NCBI RefSeq assembly: GCF_002893765.1
Contig: NZ_CP025938.1
Location: 2,437,501-2,501,500, forward strand
Origin: Tamlana carrageenivorans
Lineage (GTDB): Bacteria; Bacteroidota; Bacteroidia; Flavobacteriales; Flavobacteriaceae
Reading direction: 5' to 3'
Length of the DNA stretch: 64,000 bases
Shown here: in pieces, positions 38,010-45,826 of the stretch
How the letters are laid out: every line of letters starts with the position of its first letter
Position numbering within the stretch: position 1 is the stretch's first letter
Notes under the pieces: model-generated
Told to the model about the DNA's origin: nothing
Seen by the model: only the letters and a program-made list of their open reading frames with translations
The model's database searches: none
Position numbers and translations under genes: made by a program

Positions 38010-40001
38010 ATGAGCAGCAATGAAAAATTCGAAACAAAAATCGCATTTGATCTCCCTAAAAACAGGTCGAATGTCATTAAAGTAATTGGCGTTGGCGGCG
38101 GCGGAAGCAATGCCATCAATCACATGTTCCAGCAAGGTATTAAAGGTGTAGATTTTTATATCTGTAATACCGATGCTCAGGCTCTAGAAAATAGTGGTGT
38201 TCCAAACAAAATTCAATTAGGATTACATCTTACAGAAGGTTTGGGAGCAGGTGCTAATCCTGAAATTGGAGAGAAGTCAGCCGAAGAGAGTGTAGAAGAA
38301 ATTGCTGAAATGTTAGACTCCAATACCAAAATGGTGTTCATTACTGCAGGAATGGGTGGTGGAACAGGTACCGGAGCGGCTCCTATTATTGCTAAAATGG
38401 CTAAGGATAGAAACATTTTAACCGTAGGTATTGTGACTATGCCATTTCAGTTTGAGGGTAAAATGCGTCTTGAACAATCTCAAAAAGGTATCGAAAACCT
38501 TAGAGCTGTTGTCGATTCATTAATTGTAATAAACAATAATAAACTACGTGAAGTTTATGGTAATTTAGGTTTTAAAGCTGGATTCTCGAAAGCAGATGAA
38601 GTTTTAGCTACCGCTGCTCGTGGTATAGCCGAAGTTATTACACACCACTACACGCAAAATATTGATTTACGTGATGCTAAAACGGTGTTAAGTGATAGTG
38701 GAACCGCTATTATGGGGTCTGCCTTAGCTTCAGGACAAAATCGTGCTCAAGAAGCTATTAGAAAAGCTCTTGATTCACCATTATTAAATGATAATAAAAT
38801 TACTGGGGCCAAAAAAGTATTGCTGCTTATCGTTTCTGGCGCTCAGGAAATTACTATTGATGAAATTGGTGAAATTAACGACCATATCCAAAATGAAGCC
38901 GGACACAGTGCCGAAATTATTATGGGAGTGGGTGAAGATGAAGGTTTAGAAGAATCTATCGCTGTAACCATTATTGCTACGGGTTTTAATATCGAACAGC
39001 AAGATGAAATTTCTAATACCGAAACCAAAAAAGTAAAACATATTCTACATGAAGATAAGGAAACTGAGGCTCAAGAAAAGAAACCGATAGTGATTCCGCC
39101 ACAGGTAGAAATGAAGGTTAAAAAACAAGCGCCTGTTGTTGTGCGTCATACTTTAGAGGACGATGCTCCAGAGAGTAAACCACAAGCATCAAGACCAGGG
39201 GCTCCAAAAAAAAATATAGATTTAATTCCAACTTCAGAAATCATTAGAAATATTGGAGTGACTTACGAAGAAGTGACAGATAAGCTACGTGAAGACCTTA
39301 TTGATGATGAAGATGATTTTGTGATTAATACGGTGTCTCGTGATACGTCTCACACTTCGGAAGAAAAGGAAACCGAAGTGACTTCCGATTTTATTGAAGA
39401 AGAACAGCAAATCACTTTAACCTTTGATATGCCTATTTCCTCAAAAACGGAGGAGATCGAGGAGGAGGTTGAAGATATCATATCTCACGAGTTAATTGAA
39501 GATGTTGTTAATGATATTCCAGTAAAAGGTTACGTAGAGGTTGTTCCAGTAACTGAAACCAACGAAAACGGTGATATTCGTTATGCTTTAGATGATTACG
39601 ATGACGTAGAGCCTTCAAAAAGTAAATCAACATCTAAGATTTCACATGTTTTAGATATCGAAGAAGATGAAATCGTTTTTGAAAGAAAAACGGTGGCTAA
39701 AAAAATGCCAAAAGTAGAGGAGGTTGAAGAGGTAGATCCTATGAACACCCCAATTTCTGAATTGCTTAAAGAGCGTGCTGAAGAGCGTCGACGTAAAATG
39801 AAAGATTTTAACTATAAGTTTAACAGTTCTAAAATTGATGATATTGAAAAGGTTCCAGCCTACAAACGTCAAGGTGTCGACCTAAAAGCAGGAAAGCACT
39901 CTTCAGAGACCAATATGTCTAGAACAAGTATAGGTTTTGATGATAATGATGATATCAAATTACGAAGTAATAACTCTTTTTTACATGACAATGTAGATTA
40001 G
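38010..40001 (+). CDS. ftsZ: cell division GTPase FtsZ
   Basis: A tubulin homologue of 663 residues that forms the Z ring. The GTP-binding signature GGGTGTGAAP is at 116-125, with IGVGGGGSNAINHM before it and FNIEQQ near the core end (about 330). A very long acidic linker follows (about 330-650). The tail SNNSFLHDNVD is the flavobacterial C-terminal peptide that contacts FtsA. It is the last gene of the cluster and ends at a terminator. Confidence 0.97.
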   Translation: MSSNEKFETKIAFDLPKNRSNVIKVIGVGGGGSNAINHMFQQGIKGVDFYICNTDAQALENSGVPNKIQLGLHLTEGLGAGANPEIGEKSAEESVEEIAEMLDSNTKMVFITAGMGGGTGTGAAPIIAKMAKDRNILTVGIVTMPFQFEGKMRLEQSQKGIENLRAVVDSLIVINNNKLREVYGNLGFKAGFSKADEVLATAARGIAEVITHHYTQNIDLRDAKTVLSDSGTAIMGSALASGQNRAQEAIRKALDSPLLNDNKITGAKKVLLLIVSGAQEITIDEIGEINDHIQNEAGHSAEIIMGVGEDEGLEESIAVTIIATGFNIEQQDEISNTETKKVKHILHEDKETEAQEKKPIVIPPQVEMKVKKQAPVVVRHTLEDDAPESKPQASRPGAPKKNIDLIPTSEIIRNIGVTYEEVTDKLREDLIDDEDDFVINTVSRDTSHTSEEKETEVTSDFIEEEQQITLTFDMPISSKTEEIEEEVEDIISHELIEDVVNDIPVKGYVEVVPVTETNENGDIRYALDDYDDVEPSKSKSTSKISHVLDIEEDEIVFERKTVAKKMPKVEEVEEVDPMNTPISELLKERAEERRRKMKDFNYKFNSSKIDDIEKVPAYKRQGVDLKAGKHSSETNMSRTSIGFDDNDDIKLRSNNSFLHDNVD

Positions 40002-40024
40002 GGGCAAGGTGACTAACTTTGTTG

Positions 40025-40064
40025 AAAACCGAAAAGTGATTAAAAATGACTTTTCGGTTTTTTT
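40025..40064 (+). terminator. terminator at the end of the division cluster
   Basis: AAAACCGAAAAGT (40025-40037) pairs with ACTTTTCGGTTTT (40049-40061) in a 13-bp stem with an 11-base loop, ending in a T run. Confidence 0.9.
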
Positions 40065-40144
40065 ATGTGTAAAATTTGCTAATTACAAGTCTAAGAGACT
40101 TCATTTTTTCTTAGTATCTTCGCTTCCTCTAATACATGATTGAA

Positions 40145-40594
40145 ATGAGTTTACAAGCAGAAATAATGACGGCTTTAAAGGAAGCCATGAAATCTAAAAA
40201 TCAAACCGCTTTAACAGCCTTACGTGCAGTAAAATCTGCTATTTTATTAGCGCAAACAGAAAGTGGCGCTAAAGAGGAATTAACAGAAGAACAAGAATTA
40301 AAAATACTTCAAAAACAGGTAAAACAACGTCGCGATAGTGCGGCTATTTATATTGAGCAAGGCCGACAAGACTTAGCTGATCCAGAATTAGCAGAAGTAG
40401 AGGTTATCGCACAATTTTTGCCTGAAGCCATGCCAGAAGAAGAAATCGTGAAAATTGTTGATGCTACAATTTCGAAATTAGGTGCTGTAGGTATGAAAGA
40501 TATGGGTAAAGTTATGGGCGTGGTAACTCAAGAGTTAGCAGGAAAAGCTGATGGCAAAACCATTTCTAATGTTGTAAAAGCACAATTGTCTTAA
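40145..40594 (+). CDS. GatB/YqeY domain protein
   Basis: A 149-residue helical protein of the YqeY family, related to the C-terminal tail of the tRNA amidotransferase subunit GatB. Typical stretches are ALRAVKSAILLAQTE, LTEEQELKILQKQVKQRRDSAAIY and KDMGKVMGVV. The ATG at 40145 (MSLQAEIM) is preferred to 40136. A possible -7 box TATCTTCG lies at 40115-40122. Its cellular role is unknown; it may bind tRNA. Confidence 0.92.
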   Translation: MSLQAEIMTALKEAMKSKNQTALTALRAVKSAILLAQTESGAKEELTEEQELKILQKQVKQRRDSAAIYIEQGRQDLADPELAEVEVIAQFLPEAMPEEEIVKIVDATISKLGAVGMKDMGKVMGVVTQELAGKADGKTISNVVKAQLS

Positions 40595-40599
40595 TTTTT

Positions 40600-40627
40600 A
40601 AAAGTTAAAAGTTAAAAGTTAAAAGTT
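40600..40627 (+). repeat. tandem heptamer, AAAAGTT x4
   Basis: Four perfect copies of AAAAGTT in a row, followed by three GTT triplets (40628-40636). It lies between yqeY and tRNA-Arg, just before the ACCAATAACC repeats. Confidence 0.8.
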
Positions 40628-40669
40628 GTTGTTGTTATTTACCAATAACCAATAACTAAAAATTAAAAT

Positions 40670-40743
40670 GGCTGCGTAGTTCAACTGGATAGAATATCAG
40701 ATTTCGGCTCTGAGGGTTGGGGGTTCGAATCCCTTCGCGGTCA
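40670..40743 (+). tRNA. tRNA-Arg (anticodon TCG)
   Basis: Acceptor GGCTGCG/CGCGGTC pairs with two G-T wobbles. The D arm is GTTC/GAAT, the anticodon stem TCAGA/TCTGA with loop TTTCGGC (anticodon TCG), and the T arm GGGGG-TTCGAAT-CCCTT. No CCA is encoded. A tyrosine recombinase gene begins 220 bases downstream, so the 3' half of this tRNA is the likely attachment site of the accessory region. Confidence 0.92.
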
Positions 40744-40867
40744 CAAGTAGCTTGTTTAAAAAGCATTAAAACCATGTAATTCTTATGAATTACAAAGGTT
40801 TTGAGAATTATGGCAATTCATTTGAATTGGTATAATTTCATCTTAAATGGTTGCCAATCGGTTACCT

Positions 40868-40906
40868 TTTTTTTAAGGTGTCTGCTTAGCAGACACCTTA
40901 AAAAAA
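40868..40906. terminator. perfect 18-bp bidirectional hairpin between tRNA-Arg and the integrase gene
   Basis: TTTTTTTAAGGTGTCTGC (40868-40885) is the exact reverse complement of GCAGACACCTTAAAAAAA (40889-40906), with a TTA loop. With A and T tracts on both sides it can stop transcription in either direction, isolating the integrase from tRNA read-through. Confidence 0.8.
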
Positions 40907-40964
40907 CTTTGTAATAGTATAGTTGAATTGACTTTCGTACTTAATCATTTTAATTACGACAACT

Positions 40965-42224
40965 ATGCAAAAGCAAAACACTTTTTCTATACTCTTTTGG
41001 TTACAAACTTCAAGGGCTATAAACAATGAAGCATTAATTTATGCTAGAATTACTGTAAATGGTAAGCGTTTAAATATAAGTTTAAAACGTAAAGTATCTG
41101 TTTCACTCTGGGATTCTAGTAAAAAAAGGGTTAGAGGCAATTCCATTCAGGCTCGGCAAATAAATCAATCAATCGACCAGACCCACACCAAGCTTTTTCA
41201 AATTTATCAAGATTTAAAGTTTAAAGGTGAACTCATAACAGCTCATCTTATAAAATCACATTACACAGGTGAGACTAATGAGTCCAAAAGCCTTCAAGAG
41301 CTCCTTAAATATCATGCTAAAAAAATAGAAAATACTTTAGCAAAAGGATCTATAGAAAATTTTGGTGTTACCGAAAATTATATAAATCGATTTTTACTTA
41401 AGAGCAGAAGAACTACAGATATTTATTTAAATCAATTAGATTATAAATTTCTATGTGACTTTGAAAGTTACTTATACGATTATTGGCCAAAGGGGCATCC
41501 AAGGACTATGAGTCAAAATACGGTAATGAAACATATCCAACGGTTTCGTAAGATTATAACTTTAGCTTATCATATCGAGTGGATTGAAAAAGACCCCTTT
41601 GTTAAGTGGAAACAAGTATATGAGAAAAAAGAAAGAGAATTCCTTTCAGAAAATGAATTGTCTAATCTTGAAACGCTTTCATTTAAGATAGAGCGATTAG
41701 AGCGTGTTCGCGATTTGTTTGTCTTTAGTTGTTATACCGGTATTAGTTATGTAGATATTATGCAGCTAACAGATTCTAATTTAGTTAAGGGAATGGATGG
41801 CAGTACTTGGATTGTTACACACCGACAAAAAACGAAATCAAAGGTTAAAATCCCCTTATTGCAACAAGCAGAAAACCTCATAAAAAAGTATGAAAATCAT
41901 CCGTTAACCACTAGTGCTCAAACGTTATTTCCAATAATTACAAACCAAAAACTAAATGCTTATTTGAAGGAGTTAGCAGATATCTGTGGTATTAAAAAGA
42001 ATCTAACTTTTCACATGGCAAGACATACATTTGCTACAACGGTCACATTAAGTAATGGTATGCCAATTGAAACTGTTTCCAAATTGCTTGGCCACACTAA
42101 AATAGCAACCACTCAAATATACGCCCGTGTATTAGAAGACAAGCTAAGTCAAGATATGAACAATTTAAGGCAGCAATTAGAAGGTAAATCTAAAAATAAT
42201 GATAGTGCTTCCAAATTAGGTTAA
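40965..42224 (+). CDS. tyrosine recombinase/integrase of a genomic island
   Basis: A 419-residue site-specific recombinase of the Bacteroidota mobile-element type. An N-terminal arm-binding domain (FWLQTSRAINNEALIYARITVNGKR region) and a SAM-like core-binding domain precede the catalytic domain. Catalytic residues visible are Arg in ERVRDLFVFSCYTGISY (near 246), HMARHTFAT (His and Arg near 349-352), LLGHTKIATTQIYARV with the second His and the tyrosine nucleophile near 385. Its location next to tRNA-Arg suggests that it integrated the following DNA there. Confidence 0.94.
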   Translation: MQKQNTFSILFWLQTSRAINNEALIYARITVNGKRLNISLKRKVSVSLWDSSKKRVRGNSIQARQINQSIDQTHTKLFQIYQDLKFKGELITAHLIKSHYTGETNESKSLQELLKYHAKKIENTLAKGSIENFGVTENYINRFLLKSRRTTDIYLNQLDYKFLCDFESYLYDYWPKGHPRTMSQNTVMKHIQRFRKIITLAYHIEWIEKDPFVKWKQVYEKKEREFLSENELSNLETLSFKIERLERVRDLFVFSCYTGISYVDIMQLTDSNLVKGMDGSTWIVTHRQKTKSKVKIPLLQQAENLIKKYENHPLTTSAQTLFPIITNQKLNAYLKELADICGIKKNLTFHMARHTFATTVTLSNGMPIETVSKLLGHTKIATTQIYARVLEDKLSQDMNNLRQQLEGKSKNNDSASKLG

Positions 42225-42242
42225 AGAAGGGTGTTATGTTTT

Positions 42243-42280
42243 AAAAAGCAAGATAGTTTTATTTGTCTTGCTTTTTTTTT
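42243..42280 (+). terminator. terminator after the integrase
   Basis: AAAAAGCAAGA (42243-42253) pairs with TCTTGCTTTTT (42266-42276), and the stem continues into a T run. Confidence 0.85.
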
Positions 42281-42364
42281 CATACAAATTAAAGTTGTTT
42301 GTTATTTAGGAGTTGTTAGTTTTAGGCCTCAATTTATATTAAACTAAATAACCAACCCAAAACT

Positions 42365-43210
42365 ATGGAATTAACGATTTACAAAACTATTACAAACCTT
42401 TTAAATCAAAAACTAGAAGACATTGATCAATCCAACGATGATACCATCCAAAAATTAGAGCGAAGTTATTCAGTGTCTTACAAAGCTCTTAAAGAACTTA
42501 AACAACATTATTCTAATAGTAATTTACTCAATCAACAAAAGGAAATAGAGTTTTTTAAACACATAAAGCCTTATGTCTTGAGCAAAGTTATTACCTTTTC
42601 TCAGCTTTATAATTTAGAAAATAGAAAACCAACAATTTCAGATAAGGCCATTTTAAAATACTACAAAAGTTATATTGTAGGTCTTCAGGATTATATCGAT
42701 TCAAATATTAGTTTTTATAACTATTACCGAACGGAGAGCTCGATGTATGATCAACAATATTTCACTAGAAGTGAAATCGATTTAAAACTCTATCCAGAAG
42801 CTGCGTATTTCTGTACAGATAATAATTTTTCAACAAGCCATGATACCATTCTTGCCACTATTATGGCAAATGAAGAGATTATTATGTATGTAAAGCAGGA
42901 GATGACAAACTATAGTCAGCAGGTTTTAAATAGCCATAAAGGTTTTAATAATAATTTAAAATGGACGGCAACCAAAAGTGATTTAGTGGAGTTATTGTAT
43001 GCGCTGCATTCAAGTAATGCTATAAATAATGGGAATGTCACATTAAAGGAATTAGCAACTTTTTTAAAGGAAGCTTTTAGCTTGAAATTAGATGATTATT
43101 CCAGAGTTTATTACGAACTACAATCCCGAACACAAAAAACCAAGTTTATAGACAATTTAAAAGAAACTTTAGAAAATAGGATTGAAAATTCGTTAGAAAC
43201 GAGAAGGTAA
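42365..43210 (+). CDS. RteC domain protein
   Basis: A 281-residue helical protein with RteC-type layout: a KHIKPYVLSKVITFSQLYNLE region in the middle, then KWTATKSDLVELLYALHSSNAIN and a C-terminal RVYYELQSRTQKTKFIDNLKETLENRI. RteC was defined as a transcription activator of excision in Bacteroides CTnDOT-like elements. Related proteins occur in many flavobacterial integrative elements. It lies just downstream of the integrase terminator, so control of excision or transfer is a fair inference, not shown. Confidence 0.85.
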   Translation: MELTIYKTITNLLNQKLEDIDQSNDDTIQKLERSYSVSYKALKELKQHYSNSNLLNQQKEIEFFKHIKPYVLSKVITFSQLYNLENRKPTISDKAILKYYKSYIVGLQDYIDSNISFYNYYRTESSMYDQQYFTRSEIDLKLYPEAAYFCTDNNFSTSHDTILATIMANEEIIMYVKQEMTNYSQQVLNSHKGFNNNLKWTATKSDLVELLYALHSSNAINNGNVTLKELATFLKEAFSLKLDDYSRVYYELQSRTQKTKFIDNLKETLENRIENSLETRR

Positions 43211-43375
43211 ATCCATTTACATTTCATACGTTTTTTAGCTAAAAATAATGAGCATTTAGCCTTAGAAAGTAATTTTTTGTAGAGCTATGGTATTTTATTA
43301 AGAAAAAAAAATAAAAATTTTTAATTCATTTTATTCTAATTAAGTTCTATTTGGAGGTAATACTCTAAAATTACG

Positions 43376-43552
43376 AACATGTTTGCATGTTACTTGATTT
43401 TCTTGCTGCGGGTTTCCCGTAATTTATTGACTTTTAAATGTGTTTTATAGTTCTGTTTACTAAAGTAAAATAGTCTAAACCATTAATAGACAACTATGTT
43501 TTTTAGGTTTATTGTTTATAGTCATAAACACCCAACTAGTACCCAACTTGTG
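43376..43552. other. hairpin and direct-repeat rich non-coding stretch, possible element origin or control site
   Basis: In the ~375-base gap 43211-43587 I see AACATG-TTTG-CATGTT, CGGG-TTT-CCCG, GTTTAT-AGTC-ATAAAC (43514-43529) and two direct copies of CCCAACT at 11-bp pitch (43531-43537, 43542-43548). Such clustering fits a replication, transfer or excision site, or a regulator binding region. No gene is supported upstream of 43564. Confidence 0.35.
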
Positions 43553-43587
43553 TATAGGTAAATTTGTTTGTAAATAAAATCATACAC

Positions 43588-43788
43588 ATGGATTTTGTTG
43601 GAATAAGTTTAAAAGCTCAATTATATAGTAATATAATATGTTACAAATTATACCAAACATTACTGCACCCATATAATCCCAACTTCGATATCATTGTGGA
43701 TAATTTTCAAAAAGGAGTTGCAAATTTGCCAAACGAAAGTCAAATTCAACTAATACTAACCATTAAAAACCTTTTTTTAAAAAGGTAA
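43588..43788 (+). CDS. small hypothetical protein of the island
   Basis: A 66-residue reading from ATG 43588 (an in-frame TTG at 43564 is the alternative). It has no family I recognise. It is moderately hydrophobic at the start with a conserved-looking tail NLPNESQIQLILTIKNLFLKR. It ends 28 bases before the HTH gene. It may be a real short element protein, but the support is its position and open frame only. Confidence 0.4.
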   Translation: MDFVGISLKAQLYSNIICYKLYQTLLHPYNPNFDIIVDNFQKGVANLPNESQIQLILTIKNLFLKR

Positions 43789-43816
43789 ACTTTTAAACTC
43801 AATTATTAACGAAACT

Positions 43817-44092
43817 ATGAGCATTAAAATTTTAACGCTAGAGGATTTAAATGAATTTAAATCAGAATTACTTGGTGATATCCAAAACTTAATGGCCGAG
43901 CCTCAGAACGAAAAACCTAAAAAATGGATTAAGTCATCAGAAGTTCGAAAGATGCTAAGTATATCAGCAGGAACACTTCAAAATCTTAGAATCAATGGTA
44001 CTTTACCCTACACAAAATTTGGAAGTGTCATTTATTACAATGCCCACTTAATTAATGAAATCCTCGAAAGTAATCACATTCAAGGTTCCTAA
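43817..44092 (+). CDS. helix-turn-helix DNA-binding protein (excisionase/HTH_17-like)
   Basis: A 91-residue protein whose C-terminal half is a MerR-like winged helix: WIKSSEVRKMLSISAGTLQNLRINGTLPYTKFGSVIYYNAHLI. This is a frequent type in Bacteroidota mobile elements near integrases and replication genes. It may serve as an excisionase or local regulator; sequence cannot distinguish these. Confidence 0.85.
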   Translation: MSIKILTLEDLNEFKSELLGDIQNLMAEPQNEKPKKWIKSSEVRKMLSISAGTLQNLRINGTLPYTKFGSVIYYNAHLINEILESNHIQGS

Positions 44093-44104
44093 ATAGATTT
44101 AGTT

Positions 44105-44195
44105 CTCCAGTTTTATATTTAAAAAGCAATCGCTTTTAAATTCTCTCTCTTAAGTTTTAATCAATGCTAAACCTCCAGTTTTATGAAATTGGAGG
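44105..44195. repeat. repeated CTCCAGTTTTAT and a hairpin before the replication pair
   Basis: CTCCAGTTTTAT occurs at 44105-44116 and again at 44173-44184. The second copy starts a hairpin, CCTCCA (44172-44177) with TGGAGG (44190-44195). It lies in the 136-base gap between the HTH gene and the gene at 44229 and could terminate or regulate transcription. Confidence 0.4.
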
Positions 44196-44228
44196 GTATT
44201 AGTCATGCCGTAATTTAAATAAAGAGCT

Positions 44229-44894
44229 ATGCAATCCATTAATTATATAAGCCATTTAAATCAAGTCTTTAATGTGTTTTCATCAGATAGCAGATTAAAC
44301 ACGACCCATGTAAGCATGTATATGGCGCTTTTTCATTTCTGGAATAATGCCCGATTTGCTGATGAGTTTTTTATAAACCGTAACGATGTTATGTTGTTGT
44401 CTAAAATAGGCTCTAAAGGAACCTATCATAAATGCATGAGGGATTTAGATACCTGGCAATATTTTAAATATCTGCCTTCAAGGAACCCGCAAATGGGAAG
44501 TAAAATTAAGATGTTCGCTTTAGGTACAAGTACAGAACAAGTAGAGGTGCGACATTGTACCAAAAATGGTACAAGCCCTGTACAAGTATCGGGGCGTTAT
44601 ATAAACAATACTAAACATAAAAAACCGGTAAACATTTTTAAACCAAAAAATTTAGAAAATGTTACTGATTTTTTTATTTCAAAAAATTGGCATACTAATC
44701 ATGCTGCGAAATTTTTCAATCATTACGAGTCTGTAGGTTGGAAAAAAGGAAAAAGTCAAATTGAAAATTGGCAAGCAGCAGCACAAAGTTGGATGCTTCA
44801 AGCTGAAGCTTTAGAGAAAACAAAAAATGTCGAACAAAAAGCAACAGACAGCCTTCATACTATCCGCAATAAAAATTATAACCAACCGCTATGA
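44229..44894 (+). CDS. replication-associated helical protein, DnaD-like (tentative)
   Basis: A 221-residue protein. The N-terminal half has a winged-helix look (TTHVSMYMALFHFWNNARFADEFFINRNDVMLLSKIGSKGTYHKCMRDLDTW), as in replication initiators. The C-terminal part (NVTDFFISKNWHTNHAAKFFNHYESVGWKKGKSQIENWQAAAQSWM) resembles the DnaD-type C-terminal helix bundle, where YxxxGW-KG and W motifs contact DNA. It overlaps the following ATPase by 4 bases, a pairing typical of DnaD-like/DnaC-like modules. The function is inferred from this. Confidence 0.7.
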   Translation: MQSINYISHLNQVFNVFSSDSRLNTTHVSMYMALFHFWNNARFADEFFINRNDVMLLSKIGSKGTYHKCMRDLDTWQYFKYLPSRNPQMGSKIKMFALGTSTEQVEVRHCTKNGTSPVQVSGRYINNTKHKKPVNIFKPKNLENVTDFFISKNWHTNHAAKFFNHYESVGWKKGKSQIENWQAAAQSWMLQAEALEKTKNVEQKATDSLHTIRNKNYNQPL

Positions 44895-45604
44895 ATCATT
44901 CAACAACCATTTTCAATTCACAAAAACCGCACATTATCGTTGAAGGTGCAATTACCTATCAGTTGGGCGAATTAAAGGGAAATCAAATCAATTACAACTT
45001 TCAGAAAATTTTAATCTACCTAGAAGCTAAAGGTAAATTGCTTTTTGGCAAGCATTTTAAAATCCATCAAGAAGACCATGAAGTGCTATTAAAATTAATA
45101 AGTTATTATGTGCATGACGAGGCCTTTTGTGTCAACTTGGGTATCGATATCAAAAAAGGTATTCTTTTATCGGGTCCCGTGGGCTGTGGTAAAACAACAT
45201 TAATGAAACTCCTTCCTTTTGTCGCACCTCATAAACGACCATTCAAATGTATTCCAGCAAGAAACATTGTGTTTAGTTTTAATAACATTGGGTATAAAAC
45301 TATTGAAGATTACACCGACCAGGATACTTACTGTTTCGACGATTTAGGAGTCGAACAAAAAGGAAAACATTACGGTACCGACTGCAATGTCATGGGGGAA
45401 ATTATTTTGTCACGTTACGATCTCTTTTGCGATTCTGGTCATATTCCCAGCCAAACATCTAAAAGGAAAATTTTCACCCACATTACCACCAACCTCAACG
45501 CTCAAGAGTTAGAAGAAAAATACGGCGAGCGTGTTCGTTCCCGAATGCGCAGTATGTTTAATCTTATTGCTTTTGATGACAATACTAGAGATAAGAGAAA
45601 ATAA
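44891..45604 (+). CDS. DnaC-like AAA+ ATPase (helicase-loader type)
   Basis: A 237-residue P-loop ATPase. Walker A GPVGCGKTT lies near residue 95 and Walker B YCFDDLGVE near 152, followed by IFTHITTNLNAQELEEKYGERVRSRMRSMF with a sensor and an arginine-finger-like RSRM box, as in DnaC and IstB proteins. Co-translated with the DnaD-like protein, it could load helicase on the excised element. No IS21 transposase is nearby, so IstB is unlikely. Confidence 0.85.
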   Translation: MNHSTTIFNSQKPHIIVEGAITYQLGELKGNQINYNFQKILIYLEAKGKLLFGKHFKIHQEDHEVLLKLISYYVHDEAFCVNLGIDIKKGILLSGPVGCGKTTLMKLLPFVAPHKRPFKCIPARNIVFSFNNIGYKTIEDYTDQDTYCFDDLGVEQKGKHYGTDCNVMGEIILSRYDLFCDSGHIPSQTSKRKIFTHITTNLNAQELEEKYGERVRSRMRSMFNLIAFDDNTRDKRK

Positions 45605-45826
45605 TGTAGTTCGTCGTAATTTCTAGTTTTTGGTGTGTTCAATTTCTTTTTCTAACAATGAAATTTATGCCAAGAGTCTATAAACCCGTTGTGATTAAAA
45701 TAGGAAGTAATCGCAAGGAAAACATAAAGGACTTTCTATCCACTGCAAATTTCCCTCCAAAACCAACCATCCCAATACAATTAAATATCCTATTTTTAAG
45801 CTTTCTTATACAATCCAATACAATCA

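Noticed and set aside
44891..45604. IS21 helper IstB as the identity of the ATPase
   Set aside because: No IstA transposase or IS ends are nearby. The gene is co-translated with a DnaD-like protein, which fits a helicase loader better.
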